NCBI GenBank assembly: GCA_016215555.1
Contig: JACRJC010000034.1
Span: 1 to 64,000, forward strand
Direction: 5' to 3'
Source: Rhodospirillales bacterium
Lineage (GTDB): Bacteria > Pseudomonadota > Alphaproteobacteria > Rhodospirillales > WMHbin7
Length of the DNA: 64,000 nt
Numbering within the stretch: the stretch's first letter is position 1; every line of letters begins with the position of its first letter. Of the stretch, positions 31,248 to 39,571 are shown piece by piece. A program made the position numbers and the translations under genes. The notes under the pieces are model-generated. The model did no database searches, was not told the origin of the DNA, and saw only the letters and a program-made list of their open reading frames with translations.

Positions 31248-31721
31248 CTATTCGTTCGAACCGCCGGCGCCGCACACGGCATCGACGATTTTCTTGTAGC
31301 CGGTGCAGCGGCACAGATTGCCTTCCAGCCCGCGTTCGACCTGATGGCGGTCGGGATGAGGATGCTTGTCCAGCAGCCATTTCGACTGCACCACCATGCC
31401 CGGCGTACAAAAGCCGCACTGAACGCCGCCATGTTCGACCAAGGCGTCGCGCAGCCGGTCATTGACGGGATTGGCGGCGACGCCCTCGACCGTCGTCAGC
31501 TCGCGGCCATCGCATTCGACGGCGAACATCAGGCAGGAATTGACCGATAGGCCATCGACCAGAATGGTGCAGGCGCCGCATTCGCCCTCGCCACAGCCAT
31601 ATTTGGTGCCGGTAACGTTCAACTGGTCGCGCAGCATGGACAGCGCCGTCATGGTGGCGGGAATGCTGACCCGAACCGGACTGCCGTTCAACTTGAAAGC
31701 GATTTCAACCGCGAGCGACAT
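31248..31721 (-). CDS. Molybdenum hydroxylase 2Fe-2S subunit
   Basis: A 157-residue small subunit with both cluster motifs: plant-type YGCGEGECGACT followed by a later Cys, and the helical CGFCTPGM / CRCTGY set. It passes electrons from Mo to FAD. It begins within the last 17 bases of the FAD-subunit gene. Confidence 0.92.
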   Translation of the reverse strand: MSLAVEIAFKLNGSPVRVSIPATMTALSMLRDQLNVTGTKYGCGEGECGACTILVDGLSVNSCLMFAVECDGRELTTVEGVAANPVNDRLRDALVEHGGVQCGFCTPGMVVQSKWLLDKHPHPDRHQVERGLEGNLCRCTGYKKIVDAVCGAGGSNE

Positions 31722-32553
31722 CTTGCAGCACCTTTCGCACCAGATTGTGAACCAGTTCGCGCCGATACCAATCCGTGGCCCGGACATCGCTGATCGGCTT
31801 GACTTCCTGCATCGCCGCCTGGGCGGCCGCCTCGATGGCGGCATCGTCCAGCTTCTTGCCTTCCAAAGCATGTTCGGTGGCCGGCCCGCGCATCGGCGTC
31901 GGGGCCACCGCGCCGAAGGCGACCCGCACCTCCTGCAATCCGCCATAAGCCATGACGCCGGCAATGCCGACCGACACCGTCGATATGTCCAGCGCCGGTC
32001 TCGTGCCGAATTTTTCGAAGCGGGCCGTGAAGCCGGCTTTCGGCAGCGGCGCCAGAATGGCGGTCAGCAGTTCCCCGGGCTTTTTGTGGCTTTTGCCGGG
32101 GCCGGCGAAGAAGTCCTGCAGCTTCATGCGGCGCCGTCCGTTTGACGAGCGCAACTCGACCTCGGCATTCAACAGCAGCAGCGGCACCAAGAGGTCGCCC
32201 GCCGGCGAGGCGTTGCAGACATTGCCGCCGATGGTGCCCATATTGCGGATTTGCGGGCTGGCGAATTTGTCGGCGGCGTCGGCCAGCACAGGCAGATGCT
32301 GGCGTATCAGGTCATGTTCATTCAAGTCGGCGACGGTGGTCAGGGGGCCGATATTGATTTCGTCGCCCGTCAGCGCAAGACCGGACAGAGCGGCGACGCG
32401 CCGGATATTGACCAACGTGCGGCCCAGTTTCAGGCGTCCGGCCTGGCTTTGCGGCATGACGTCGGTGCCGCCCGCCACCACCGTGGCATCGCCGCCCGAC
32501 AACGCTTCCAGCGCTTCCTCGACCGTTTTCGCCGCTACATAACGCTCAACCAT
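31705..32553 (-). CDS. Molybdenum hydroxylase FAD-binding subunit
   Basis: A 282-residue CoxM/HcrB-type flavin subunit with VVAGGTDVMP and TIGGNVCNASPAGD, the two FAD pyrophosphate-binding loops. It has no cysteine-rich insert for an extra 4Fe-4S cluster, unlike 4-hydroxybenzoyl-CoA reductase, which argues for an oxidising rather than a ring-reducing enzyme. The start at 32553 has AGCGAGGA upstream and follows the mutase gene by 10 bases. Confidence 0.9.
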   Translation of the reverse strand: MVERYVAAKTVEEALEALSGGDATVVAGGTDVMPQSQAGRLKLGRTLVNIRRVAALSGLALTGDEINIGPLTTVADLNEHDLIRQHLPVLADAADKFASPQIRNMGTIGGNVCNASPAGDLLVPLLLLNAEVELRSSNGRRRMKLQDFFAGPGKSHKKPGELLTAILAPLPKAGFTARFEKFGTRPALDISTVSVGIAGVMAYGGLQEVRVAFGAVAPTPMRGPATEHALEGKKLDDAAIEAAAQAAMQEVKPISDVRATDWYRRELVHNLVRKVLQDVARG

Positions 32554-32563
32554 GCAATCCTCG

Positions 32564-34168
32564 CTAGAAGCGGATGGGTTCTTGGTAGCGGCCATAGACC
32601 GCGACCAGGGCTCGGGTCATTTCGCCGACGGTGGCATAGGCCTTCACGGCCTCCATCAGCGCCGGCATGACATTGACATCGGCCTTGGCGTCAGCCTCGA
32701 TGCGCGAAAGCGCCGCCGCCACCTTGGCATTGTCCCTCGATTTGCGCACCTCGTTGGTGGCGCCGATCTGCGCCGCCGCGTTGGCCTCGTCATAGGGATG
32801 GAACTCGACCGATTTCTGCTCTTCCTCGACGCGATGGCAATTGACGCCAACCTTGCGGAAACTGCCGTTCTCGACGTTCTTTTGCATCTCATAGGCCTGG
32901 CGCGAGACCTTGGCCTGAACGGCGCCTTCGGCCACCATCCTGACCATGCCGCCCTCGGCCTCAACGTCTTGCATGTGCTTTTCCATCAGCTCGCGCATCT
33001 GGGCGGTCAGGCTTTCAACGTAATAGGAGCCGCCCAAGGGATCGACGGTATCGCACAGGCCCATTTCCTCGATCAGGATCTGCATGGTGCGCAGACTGAT
33101 GCGGGCCGAATATTCGGTGGGGATGGTATAGGCCTCGTCATAGGAACAAAGCGCCATCGTCTGGGTGCCGGAAAGGGCGCTGATCAGGGCGTAATAGGCG
33201 CCGCGCACGATGTTCAGTTCCGGCTGCTCGAAGGTCAACCCGCCGCCGCCGCCGCCGGCGATCATGCGCAGCACCATCGAATCCGGATCCTTGGCTCCGC
33301 ACTGTTCCTTGACCACCTTGGCCCACAGCGAACGGCCGGCCCTGAATTTCGCCACCTGCTCGAAGATGTTGCCGAAGATGTTGAAGTTGAAGGACAGGCG
33401 GTTGGCGAAGGCATCGACCGGCAAGCCGCGCTTGGTCACTTCCTCGATATAGGCCTTGCCGATGGCGAAGGCATAGGCCATTTCCTGGGCCGGATTGGCC
33501 CCCGATTCCCGGATGTGATAGCCGCAGATGCTGACCGGGCTGTATTTGGGCGCATGCTTGGCGCAATATTCGATCGTGTCGCCGACCAACTTGATCGAAG
33601 GCTGAACCGGGAAGATCCAGGTCCCGCGGCCGATGAACTCCTTCAAGATGTCGTTCTGCGCCGTGCCGCGCAGCTTGGCGATGTCGTAGCCGCGCTTCTC
33701 GGCCATGGCCAGATACATGGCGATCAGGATGGCCGCCGAACCGTTGATGGTGAGCGAGACGGTAATCTTGTCAAGGTCTATGCCGCCGAAGGCGATCTCG
33801 AAATCCTTGAGCGAATCGACGGCCATGCCGACGCGCCCCACTTCGCCCTCGGCCATCGGATCGTCGGAATCGAAGCCGATCTGGGTCGGCAGATCGAAGG
33901 CCACGTTCAGGCCGGTCTGCCCGTTCTCGATCAGATATTTGAAGCGCTTATTGGTGTCGGCGGGGTTGCCGAAACCGGCATATTGGCGCATCGTCCAGGG
34001 CTGCTTGCGATACATCAGGGGATGGATGCCGCGCGTATAGGGATAGCCGCCCGGCAGGCCGATCATCTCCTCGGCCTGCAGGGATTTGACGTCGTCCGCC
34101 GTGTAAAGCGGCTTGATCTCGATGCCCGATTCATTGACCACGGATCGGATTTTCTTGGTCTCGCTCAT
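32564..34168 (-). CDS. B12-dependent acyl-CoA mutase large subunit, atypical
   Basis: A 534-residue TIM-barrel subunit of the methylmalonyl-CoA mutase family, which rearranges carbon skeletons of acyl-CoA esters by a radical route. By comparison with P. shermanii MutB, Tyr63 (Y89), Gln171 (Q197), Arg181 (R207, binds the free carboxylate) and His218 (H244) are kept, so a dicarboxylic acyl-CoA substrate is favoured. In contrast the loop usually holding H328 and Q330 is six glycines (residues 305-310), and the usual SLHTNS motif is TMALCS. The substrate is thus unlikely to be simply methylmalonyl-CoA. It overlaps the B12-subunit gene by 4 bases. Confidence 0.85.
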   Translation of the reverse strand: MSETKKIRSVVNESGIEIKPLYTADDVKSLQAEEMIGLPGGYPYTRGIHPLMYRKQPWTMRQYAGFGNPADTNKRFKYLIENGQTGLNVAFDLPTQIGFDSDDPMAEGEVGRVGMAVDSLKDFEIAFGGIDLDKITVSLTINGSAAILIAMYLAMAEKRGYDIAKLRGTAQNDILKEFIGRGTWIFPVQPSIKLVGDTIEYCAKHAPKYSPVSICGYHIRESGANPAQEMAYAFAIGKAYIEEVTKRGLPVDAFANRLSFNFNIFGNIFEQVAKFRAGRSLWAKVVKEQCGAKDPDSMVLRMIAGGGGGGLTFEQPELNIVRGAYYALISALSGTQTMALCSYDEAYTIPTEYSARISLRTMQILIEEMGLCDTVDPLGGSYYVESLTAQMRELMEKHMQDVEAEGGMVRMVAEGAVQAKVSRQAYEMQKNVENGSFRKVGVNCHRVEEEQKSVEFHPYDEANAAAQIGATNEVRKSRDNAKVAAALSRIEADAKADVNVMPALMEAVKAYATVGEMTRALVAVYGRYQEPIRF

Positions 34169-34560
34169 GCCACATTGGCCCGGATGTAATTGACGATGTC
34201 CGTGAATTTCGAACTCGAGGGAAAGATGCCCTTGAAGCCCAGCCGTCTCAGCTCTTCATGGTCCTGGGCCGGAATGTTGCCGCCGATCATCCACAGCTTG
34301 TCGGCAAGGCCTTCCTGCTCCAGCAGCGCCTTCAGCTTGCGGCAGAAGGGAATATGCGACCCGGCCATGCTGGACAGGCCGATGACATCGACATTTTCCT
34401 CGAGAGCTGCATTGGCCACCATTTCCGGGGTCTGGCGCAGGCCGCTGTAGATGACTTCGAAACCGGCATCGGCCAGGGCCCGCACCACCACCTTGGCGCC
34501 CTGGTCGTGCCCATCCAGACCCGGCTTGGCGATCAGAATCTTGATGCGACGCCCGTTCAT
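34165..34560 (-). CDS. B12-binding subunit of acyl-CoA mutase
   Basis: A 131-residue cobalamin-binding domain with DGHDQG (Asp-x-His-x2-Gly; His is the lower axial ligand), GLSSMAGSH and MIGGNIP. It is the separate small subunit of the adjacent mutase, an arrangement seen in isobutyryl- and 2-hydroxyisobutyryl-CoA mutases. It overlaps its neighbours by 4 bases on each side. Confidence 0.93.
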   Translation of the reverse strand: MNGRRIKILIAKPGLDGHDQGAKVVVRALADAGFEVIYSGLRQTPEMVANAALEENVDVIGLSSMAGSHIPFCRKLKALLEQEGLADKLWMIGGNIPAQDHEELRRLGFKGIFPSSSKFTDIVNYIRANVA

Positions 34561-35690
34561 TCCGACAGCTCCTTGGCAATAATCAACTTCAAGATGTCGC
34601 TGGTGCCGCCGCCGATCAGGGTAAAGCGGATATCGCGCAAGAAGCGCTGGACCGGATATTCCATGGCATAGCCGTAGGAGGCGAGCACGCGGGCCGCCTT
34701 CTCGCAGACCTCGGCGGCGGCTTCGCTGGCGAAAAGCTTGGCCATCGCCGCCTCCTTGTGATGGGGCAGATCCGCATCCTTGGCCCAGGCGGCGTAGCGC
34801 ACCAGATGGGTGGCGGCTTCCAGCGCCGTCGCCATTTCAGCCAGACGTCCCTGGATCAGCTGATAGCGGTTGATGGGCTTGCCGAATTGCTGGCGTTCGC
34901 CGGCATAGGCGATGGCGGCCTGAAGGGCGGCCCGGCCCGTGCCCAGCGCCAGGGCGCCGGTCATGATGCGGATCTCGGCCAGCAGTTTCTTCAGATGCGC
35001 TTCGCCGTCGCCTTCCTCTTTGGACAGTCGATGGCTGTCGGGAACGAAACAATCGTCGAAGGCCAGTTCGCTGGTCGGCAGCGCCCAGACCCCCATTTTC
35101 TCGATGGCGCGTCCGACGGTCAGGCCCTTGAAGGAGCGCTCGACCAGAAAGATGGTCAGTTTTTTCTCGGGCCCCGCCTTGGCGAAAACGGTGAAGAAGT
35201 CGGCCTGCGGCGCCGAGGTGATCCAGATCTTCTGGCCCTTCAGCACATAGCCGCCCTCAATCTTGGCCGCCGTGGTGGCGATGCCGCCCAGATCGGAACC
35301 GGCATTGGGCTCGGTCATGCAGATGGCGCCGATCTTCTCGCCGCGCAGGGCCGGTTTGAACAGGCGCTCGACGATGTCCTGATTGCCCAGCATATGCAAG
35401 AACTTGGTGCCCATCAGCGACTGCATGGCGACGGCGCCCGCCACCGACAGCGAGCCCCTGGCGATTTCCTCGATGGCCAGACAGAAGGTCAGCAGATCGA
35501 CGCCGGAACCGCCCACCTCCTCGGGATAGCGCATGCCGAAGAAACCCAGCTTGCCCAATTCCTGGAACGGGCCGTGCGGGAAATCATGGGCCTCGTCCAG
35601 CGAGGCTGCGATCGGGGCCAGCTTCTCGTCGGCAAAGCGGGCGAAAGTGCTCTGAACCGCCTTCTGCTCGGACGACAGGGAATAATCCAT
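34557..35690 (-). CDS. Acyl-CoA dehydrogenase family protein
   Basis: A 377-residue FAD enzyme of the acyl-CoA dehydrogenase fold (CMTEPNAGSDLGG, KIWITSAPQADFF, GERQQFGKPI). The base in the usual YEGT motif is replaced: residues 357-365 read TLIGGGTSD, with Gly361 where Glu is expected. The alternative position used by isovaleryl-CoA dehydrogenase is Ile, though a Glu lies next to it (AEIR). It may use that Glu or act in another way. It starts 3 bases after hyuB. Confidence 0.85.
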   Translation of the reverse strand: MDYSLSSEQKAVQSTFARFADEKLAPIAASLDEAHDFPHGPFQELGKLGFFGMRYPEEVGGSGVDLLTFCLAIEEIARGSLSVAGAVAMQSLMGTKFLHMLGNQDIVERLFKPALRGEKIGAICMTEPNAGSDLGGIATTAAKIEGGYVLKGQKIWITSAPQADFFTVFAKAGPEKKLTIFLVERSFKGLTVGRAIEKMGVWALPTSELAFDDCFVPDSHRLSKEEGDGEAHLKKLLAEIRIMTGALALGTGRAALQAAIAYAGERQQFGKPINRYQLIQGRLAEMATALEAATHLVRYAAWAKDADLPHHKEAAMAKLFASEAAAEVCEKAARVLASYGYAMEYPVQRFLRDIRFTLIGGGTSDILKLIIAKELSE

Positions 35691-35693
35691 GGC

Positions 35694-37427
35694 CTAGTCC
35701 TTCAATCCGTAAAGACGCGCCGCCGCCGCCGGCGAGATGATGCCGTCCTCGACCTCGCGGCGCAACTGGGCGCGGTTGCGCTTTTTGGGATCGCCATAGC
35801 CGCCGCCGCCGCCGGCCTGCTGGTGATAGATCGTTCCCTTGGGCACGCCGGTAATCAAGTCCTTGTTCCGGGGCACCACCTTGCGCCCGTCGGGATAAAG
35901 CAGCTTGATGAAGTTCAGCGTCCCTTCGCCGCCGCCGAACAGGCCGAAGGCGGGCTCGAAATCGCCATCGCCGAAAGTGACCAGTTGCGTGTCGTCGGAG
36001 CCGATGGTGAAAATGGTCTCGACCCCCAAACCGCCGCGCCATTCGCCGGGGCCCGCCGAATCTTCCAGATATTCGTGCTTTTGCAGCAAGTGCGGCGTCT
36101 GCTGCTCGAACATCTCGTAATCCTGGTCCAACAGTCCGCCCGAAGCGTCGATCATGCCGATATGGTCGTAGCCGTCGGTGCCCAGCATGGCCCCCGAACC
36201 GCCCTTCAAACCCATGAATCCGATATCGACATAGGTTTCGTTCTTCTCGGGGTCGATGCCGGTGGTCAAGGAACAAAGCAGATTGTTCCAGCCCGCCGTG
36301 ACGCGATCCGGCATCACCGGGGCCAGGGCGCGGATGATGGCGTCGGCATTGGGCGGGCAGAGATGGTTGCCGAAGGTGGTGGCCTTGGGATAGCTGGCGT
36401 TCAGAATGGTGCCTTCGGGAATATTGATGCGGATCGGCTGCACCATGCCTTCGTTGTGGGGAATGTCGGGATTGACCATCTGCAACAGCGTCAGCACCGT
36501 GGCCGAGGCCGATGAGGTGAAGGTGCCGTTGACGAAGCCGTTGGTCTGGGCGTCGGTCTTGGCGTAATCGAAGGTGATGCGCTTGTCCTCGACCAGGACG
36601 CGCACCCGGATGGCGAATTTCGTGCCCTCGTGATGGCCGTCGAAATAGACCATGCCCTCGCCCTCATAGGCGCCGTTGGGAATCTTGGCGATTTCGGCTT
36701 CCATCATCTTGCGCGTGGCTTCGAACAAGGCCTTCTTGTGGCTTTCGAAACTGCCAAGCCCGTATTTCTTCAAGAGCGCCACCATGCGCCGCTCGCCGAC
36801 CGTGCAGGCACCCATCTGGGCGCGCATGTCGTGGGCCACGATGTCAAGGCGGATGTTGGCGAAGATAAGATCCCAGACGTCCTTCCTAAGCTTGCCCTTC
36901 TCCACCACCTTGACCGGCGGAATGCGCAGCGCCTCTTGCCACACTTCCTTGGCGTTGGGATTGTAGCCGCCCTTGACGGCGCCGCCGATATCGGCCTGAT
37001 GGCCCTTGACCGCCGACCAGGCGACCAGCTTGCCTTCGAAGAAGATCGGCCTGTAGACGGCGACGTCGTTGTTCTGGTTGCCCATCGAAAAGACGTCGTT
37101 GTGGAAGATGACGTCGCCCTCGCTGATGTCGCCCTGGAAATAGTCGATGATGTATTTGCAGACCGGGGCCAGCGAGAAGGCCAGGATGGGCAGATTCTCG
37201 GTCTGCTCCAGCATATTGCCCTGGGCGTCGTAAAGCCCGGTGACGAAATCCTTGGCCTCGCACAAAATGGGCGAGCGCGTGGTCTTCTGCACCGAAATGC
37301 TCATCTCGTCGGTGATCGACTTGAAGGTGCGGGCATAGACCGACAGCAGAATGGGATCGATCTTGGCCTTCGCTTTCGCCTTGACCTTCGCCTTGGCGAC
37401 CGGCTTGCGGTGGGGTTTGCGGCTCAT
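35694..37427 (-). CDS. HyuB-type subunit (hydantoinase B/oxoprolinase family)
   Basis: A 577-residue protein with a Lys/Ala-rich N-terminal tail (about 22 residues) before the family core: IDPILLSVYARTFKSITDEM, FHNDVFSMGNQNNDV, GHQADIGG, and GGGGGYGDP near the end. With HyuA it forms ATP-dependent enzymes that open lactams or hydantoins, or carboxylate ketones. Only two subunits are encoded, favouring the amidohydrolase type over acetone carboxylase (three subunits) or acetophenone carboxylase (more). It overlaps hyuA by 4 bases. Confidence 0.88.
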   Translation of the reverse strand: MSRKPHRKPVAKAKVKAKAKAKIDPILLSVYARTFKSITDEMSISVQKTTRSPILCEAKDFVTGLYDAQGNMLEQTENLPILAFSLAPVCKYIIDYFQGDISEGDVIFHNDVFSMGNQNNDVAVYRPIFFEGKLVAWSAVKGHQADIGGAVKGGYNPNAKEVWQEALRIPPVKVVEKGKLRKDVWDLIFANIRLDIVAHDMRAQMGACTVGERRMVALLKKYGLGSFESHKKALFEATRKMMEAEIAKIPNGAYEGEGMVYFDGHHEGTKFAIRVRVLVEDKRITFDYAKTDAQTNGFVNGTFTSSASATVLTLLQMVNPDIPHNEGMVQPIRINIPEGTILNASYPKATTFGNHLCPPNADAIIRALAPVMPDRVTAGWNNLLCSLTTGIDPEKNETYVDIGFMGLKGGSGAMLGTDGYDHIGMIDASGGLLDQDYEMFEQQTPHLLQKHEYLEDSAGPGEWRGGLGVETIFTIGSDDTQLVTFGDGDFEPAFGLFGGGEGTLNFIKLLYPDGRKVVPRNKDLITGVPKGTIYHQQAGGGGGYGDPKKRNRAQLRREVEDGIISPAAAARLYGLKD

Positions 37428-39571
37428 AGCGAAGCTCCCTTCTTGCGGCTGGGCTTGGCTGGTTTCCCTGGACCCTTCAGCGCCTCGGCCACCAGATCTT
37501 CGCGGCCCTTGCGATAAAGGGCGAATGAACCCAGCTTGTCGACCACGCAGTCCCAACCGGCGGAAAGGAAGATGGCCGTCGTCACCTGCTCGATCATGGC
37601 CGGACCGGCGACGCGGTTGCCGTGCTTCATGGCATGGCCGTCGTAAACCGGCACGGTCTGGAACTTGCGCGCTTCCGGCACATAGACCGAGCGCTTGCCT
37701 TTTTGCGCCTTCCTGGCGTCGGCGCCGGCCCAAAGCCAGGGCTTCAAGGACGGCTTGGCGACCTTGCCCACCGCCTGAACGCGCAGATTGATGATTTCGA
37801 CCGGCGCGCCTTGCTCGTCCAGCGAATAGCCATACAGGCGATTATGCTCGGCGTGGAACAGTTTGGCGATCGCCTTGGCGTCGCCCTTCTTGACCAGCGA
37901 GGCCGGCACTTCGAACGACACTTCGTGATATTGCTTCAAATAGCGGCAATCGAATTTGACGATGGTGGCCCGGCTTTTTTCCGCAATGCGCTCGCAAGCC
38001 AGCAAGCGGTCGCCTTCCCTGGCCATCTCGCCGACCAGATCGTTCAGCTTCTTCCAGTCCAGATCGGCCAGGCGGGCGACGAAGGTGCGCACGAAGTCAT
38101 GCTTCAGGTCGCTCATCAGCATGCCGAAGGCGCACAGGATCGAGGACGAGCGGGGCACGATCTGCAGGGGCATTTCCAGCTCGTCGCAAATCAGGCAGGA
38201 ATGGATGGGTCCGGCGCCGCCGGCGGCGATGAGAGGGAATTCCCTGGGATCGTGGCCGCGCTTGATCGACACTTCGCGCACGCCCTGCGCCATATTGGTG
38301 CAGATGATGCGATACATGCCGGCCGCCGCCTCCTCGACGCTCAGGCGCATCGGCTTGGCGATATGGGTTTCGATGGCCTTGCGCGCCGCCTTCAGGTCCA
38401 GCGACATCTTGCCGCCGGCGAAATAGCCGGGATCGAGATAGCCCAGAACCAGATTGGCGTCGGTCGAGCAGGGCTTCTCGCCGCCCTTGCCATAGCAGGC
38501 AGGACCGGGATCGGCGCCGGCGCTGGCCGGGCCCATGCGCAACAGCCCGCCCTCGTCGATCCAGCCGATGGAGCCGCCGCCGGCGCCGATGGTGTGAATG
38601 CCCAGCATCGGCAGGGCGATGCGGTGGCGGTCGATCTCGCCTTCGGTGATCACCACCGGATCGCCCATGGCCAGAGAGGCTTCGAAGCTGGTGCCGCCCA
38701 TATCGGTGGTGATGGCCTTGTCGATGCCGTGCGCCCGGGCATAGACCAGCCCCGCCCCCGGCCCCGCCGCCGGCCCCGACAAAAGCGTCAGCGCCGCATT
38801 GTCGCGGGCGATCTCGGGGGTGATGACGCCGCCGTTCGACTGCATGATCAGCAGCAGTCCCTTGAAGCCGGCCTCCTTCAGCCGTCCCAATAGCTGGTTC
38901 AGATAATGGGTCAGCTTCGGCCCGACATACGAGTTCAGGCAAGTCGTGCTGACCCGTTCGTAGAAGCGGATCGAGGGCAGCATGTCGGTGGAAACCGACA
39001 AATAGGCGTCAGGCAGTTCGCGCCGCACCAACTTGGCGGCTTCCTGCTCATGCGCCGGATTGGCGAAGGCATTCATGAAGCAGATGGCCACGGCTTCCAC
39101 TTTTTCCTGGCGGAACAGGTCGACGGCGGCCCGCACCTCGTCTGGCGACAGTTTCTCGACTTCGCGCCCCATCCGGTCCAGACGGCCGGTCACGCCCTGG
39201 CGCAGATAGCGGCGCACCAGGGGCGGCACATTGGTGTAGCGGTTGTTGTACTGTTCCTCGCGGATGCCGCGGCGCATTTCCACGGCGTCGCGCACGCCCT
39301 TGGTGGTGATCAGCCCCATTTTGGCGCCGGTCCTGGTCAGGGTGGCGTTGGTGGTGACCGTGGTTCCATGCACGATGGTGTCGATGCCCGCCGCCAGTTC
39401 CTGCAGCGACTGGCCGGTCGCGGCGGCGATATCCGTCAGGCCGTTGACGACGGCGATCGAGGGATCGTGGGGCGTCGACAGCGTTTTGAAGATGCTGGGC
39501 TCGCGCCCGTCCCTGACATAAAAGAAGTCGGTGAAGGTGCCGCCGACATCGATGCCGATCTTGACGCTCAT
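37424..39571 (-). CDS. HyuA-type subunit (hydantoinase A/oxoprolinase family)
   Basis: A 715-residue ATP-binding subunit of the ASKHA fold, beginning IGIDVGGTFTDFFYV, with HGTTVTTNATL, TDMGGTSFEASL and GAGGGSIGWID. It activates the substrate carbonyl by phosphorylation; the partner is HyuB. It starts inside the 4-base overlap with the acyl-CoA ligase. The substrate could be a cyclic amide made by the molybdenum hydroxylase; this is inference. Confidence 0.88.
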   Translation of the reverse strand: MSVKIGIDVGGTFTDFFYVRDGREPSIFKTLSTPHDPSIAVVNGLTDIAAATGQSLQELAAGIDTIVHGTTVTTNATLTRTGAKMGLITTKGVRDAVEMRRGIREEQYNNRYTNVPPLVRRYLRQGVTGRLDRMGREVEKLSPDEVRAAVDLFRQEKVEAVAICFMNAFANPAHEQEAAKLVRRELPDAYLSVSTDMLPSIRFYERVSTTCLNSYVGPKLTHYLNQLLGRLKEAGFKGLLLIMQSNGGVITPEIARDNAALTLLSGPAAGPGAGLVYARAHGIDKAITTDMGGTSFEASLAMGDPVVITEGEIDRHRIALPMLGIHTIGAGGGSIGWIDEGGLLRMGPASAGADPGPACYGKGGEKPCSTDANLVLGYLDPGYFAGGKMSLDLKAARKAIETHIAKPMRLSVEEAAAGMYRIICTNMAQGVREVSIKRGHDPREFPLIAAGGAGPIHSCLICDELEMPLQIVPRSSSILCAFGMLMSDLKHDFVRTFVARLADLDWKKLNDLVGEMAREGDRLLACERIAEKSRATIVKFDCRYLKQYHEVSFEVPASLVKKGDAKAIAKLFHAEHNRLYGYSLDEQGAPVEIINLRVQAVGKVAKPSLKPWLWAGADARKAQKGKRSVYVPEARKFQTVPVYDGHAMKHGNRVAGPAMIEQVTTAIFLSAGWDCVVDKLGSFALYRKGREDLVAEALKGPGKPAKPSRKKGASL

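Noticed and set aside
29299-31299. 666-codon plus-strand open frame across the molybdenum hydroxylase gene
   Set aside because: Antisense, no motif, while the opposite strand encodes a full-length known enzyme.
32552-34189. 545-codon plus-strand open frame across the mutase gene
   Set aside because: Antisense shadow; the mutase has conserved active-site residues.
38000-39571. HyuAB as acetone or acetophenone carboxylase
   Set aside because: No third (gamma) or further subunits are present; kept only as an alternative in the findings.
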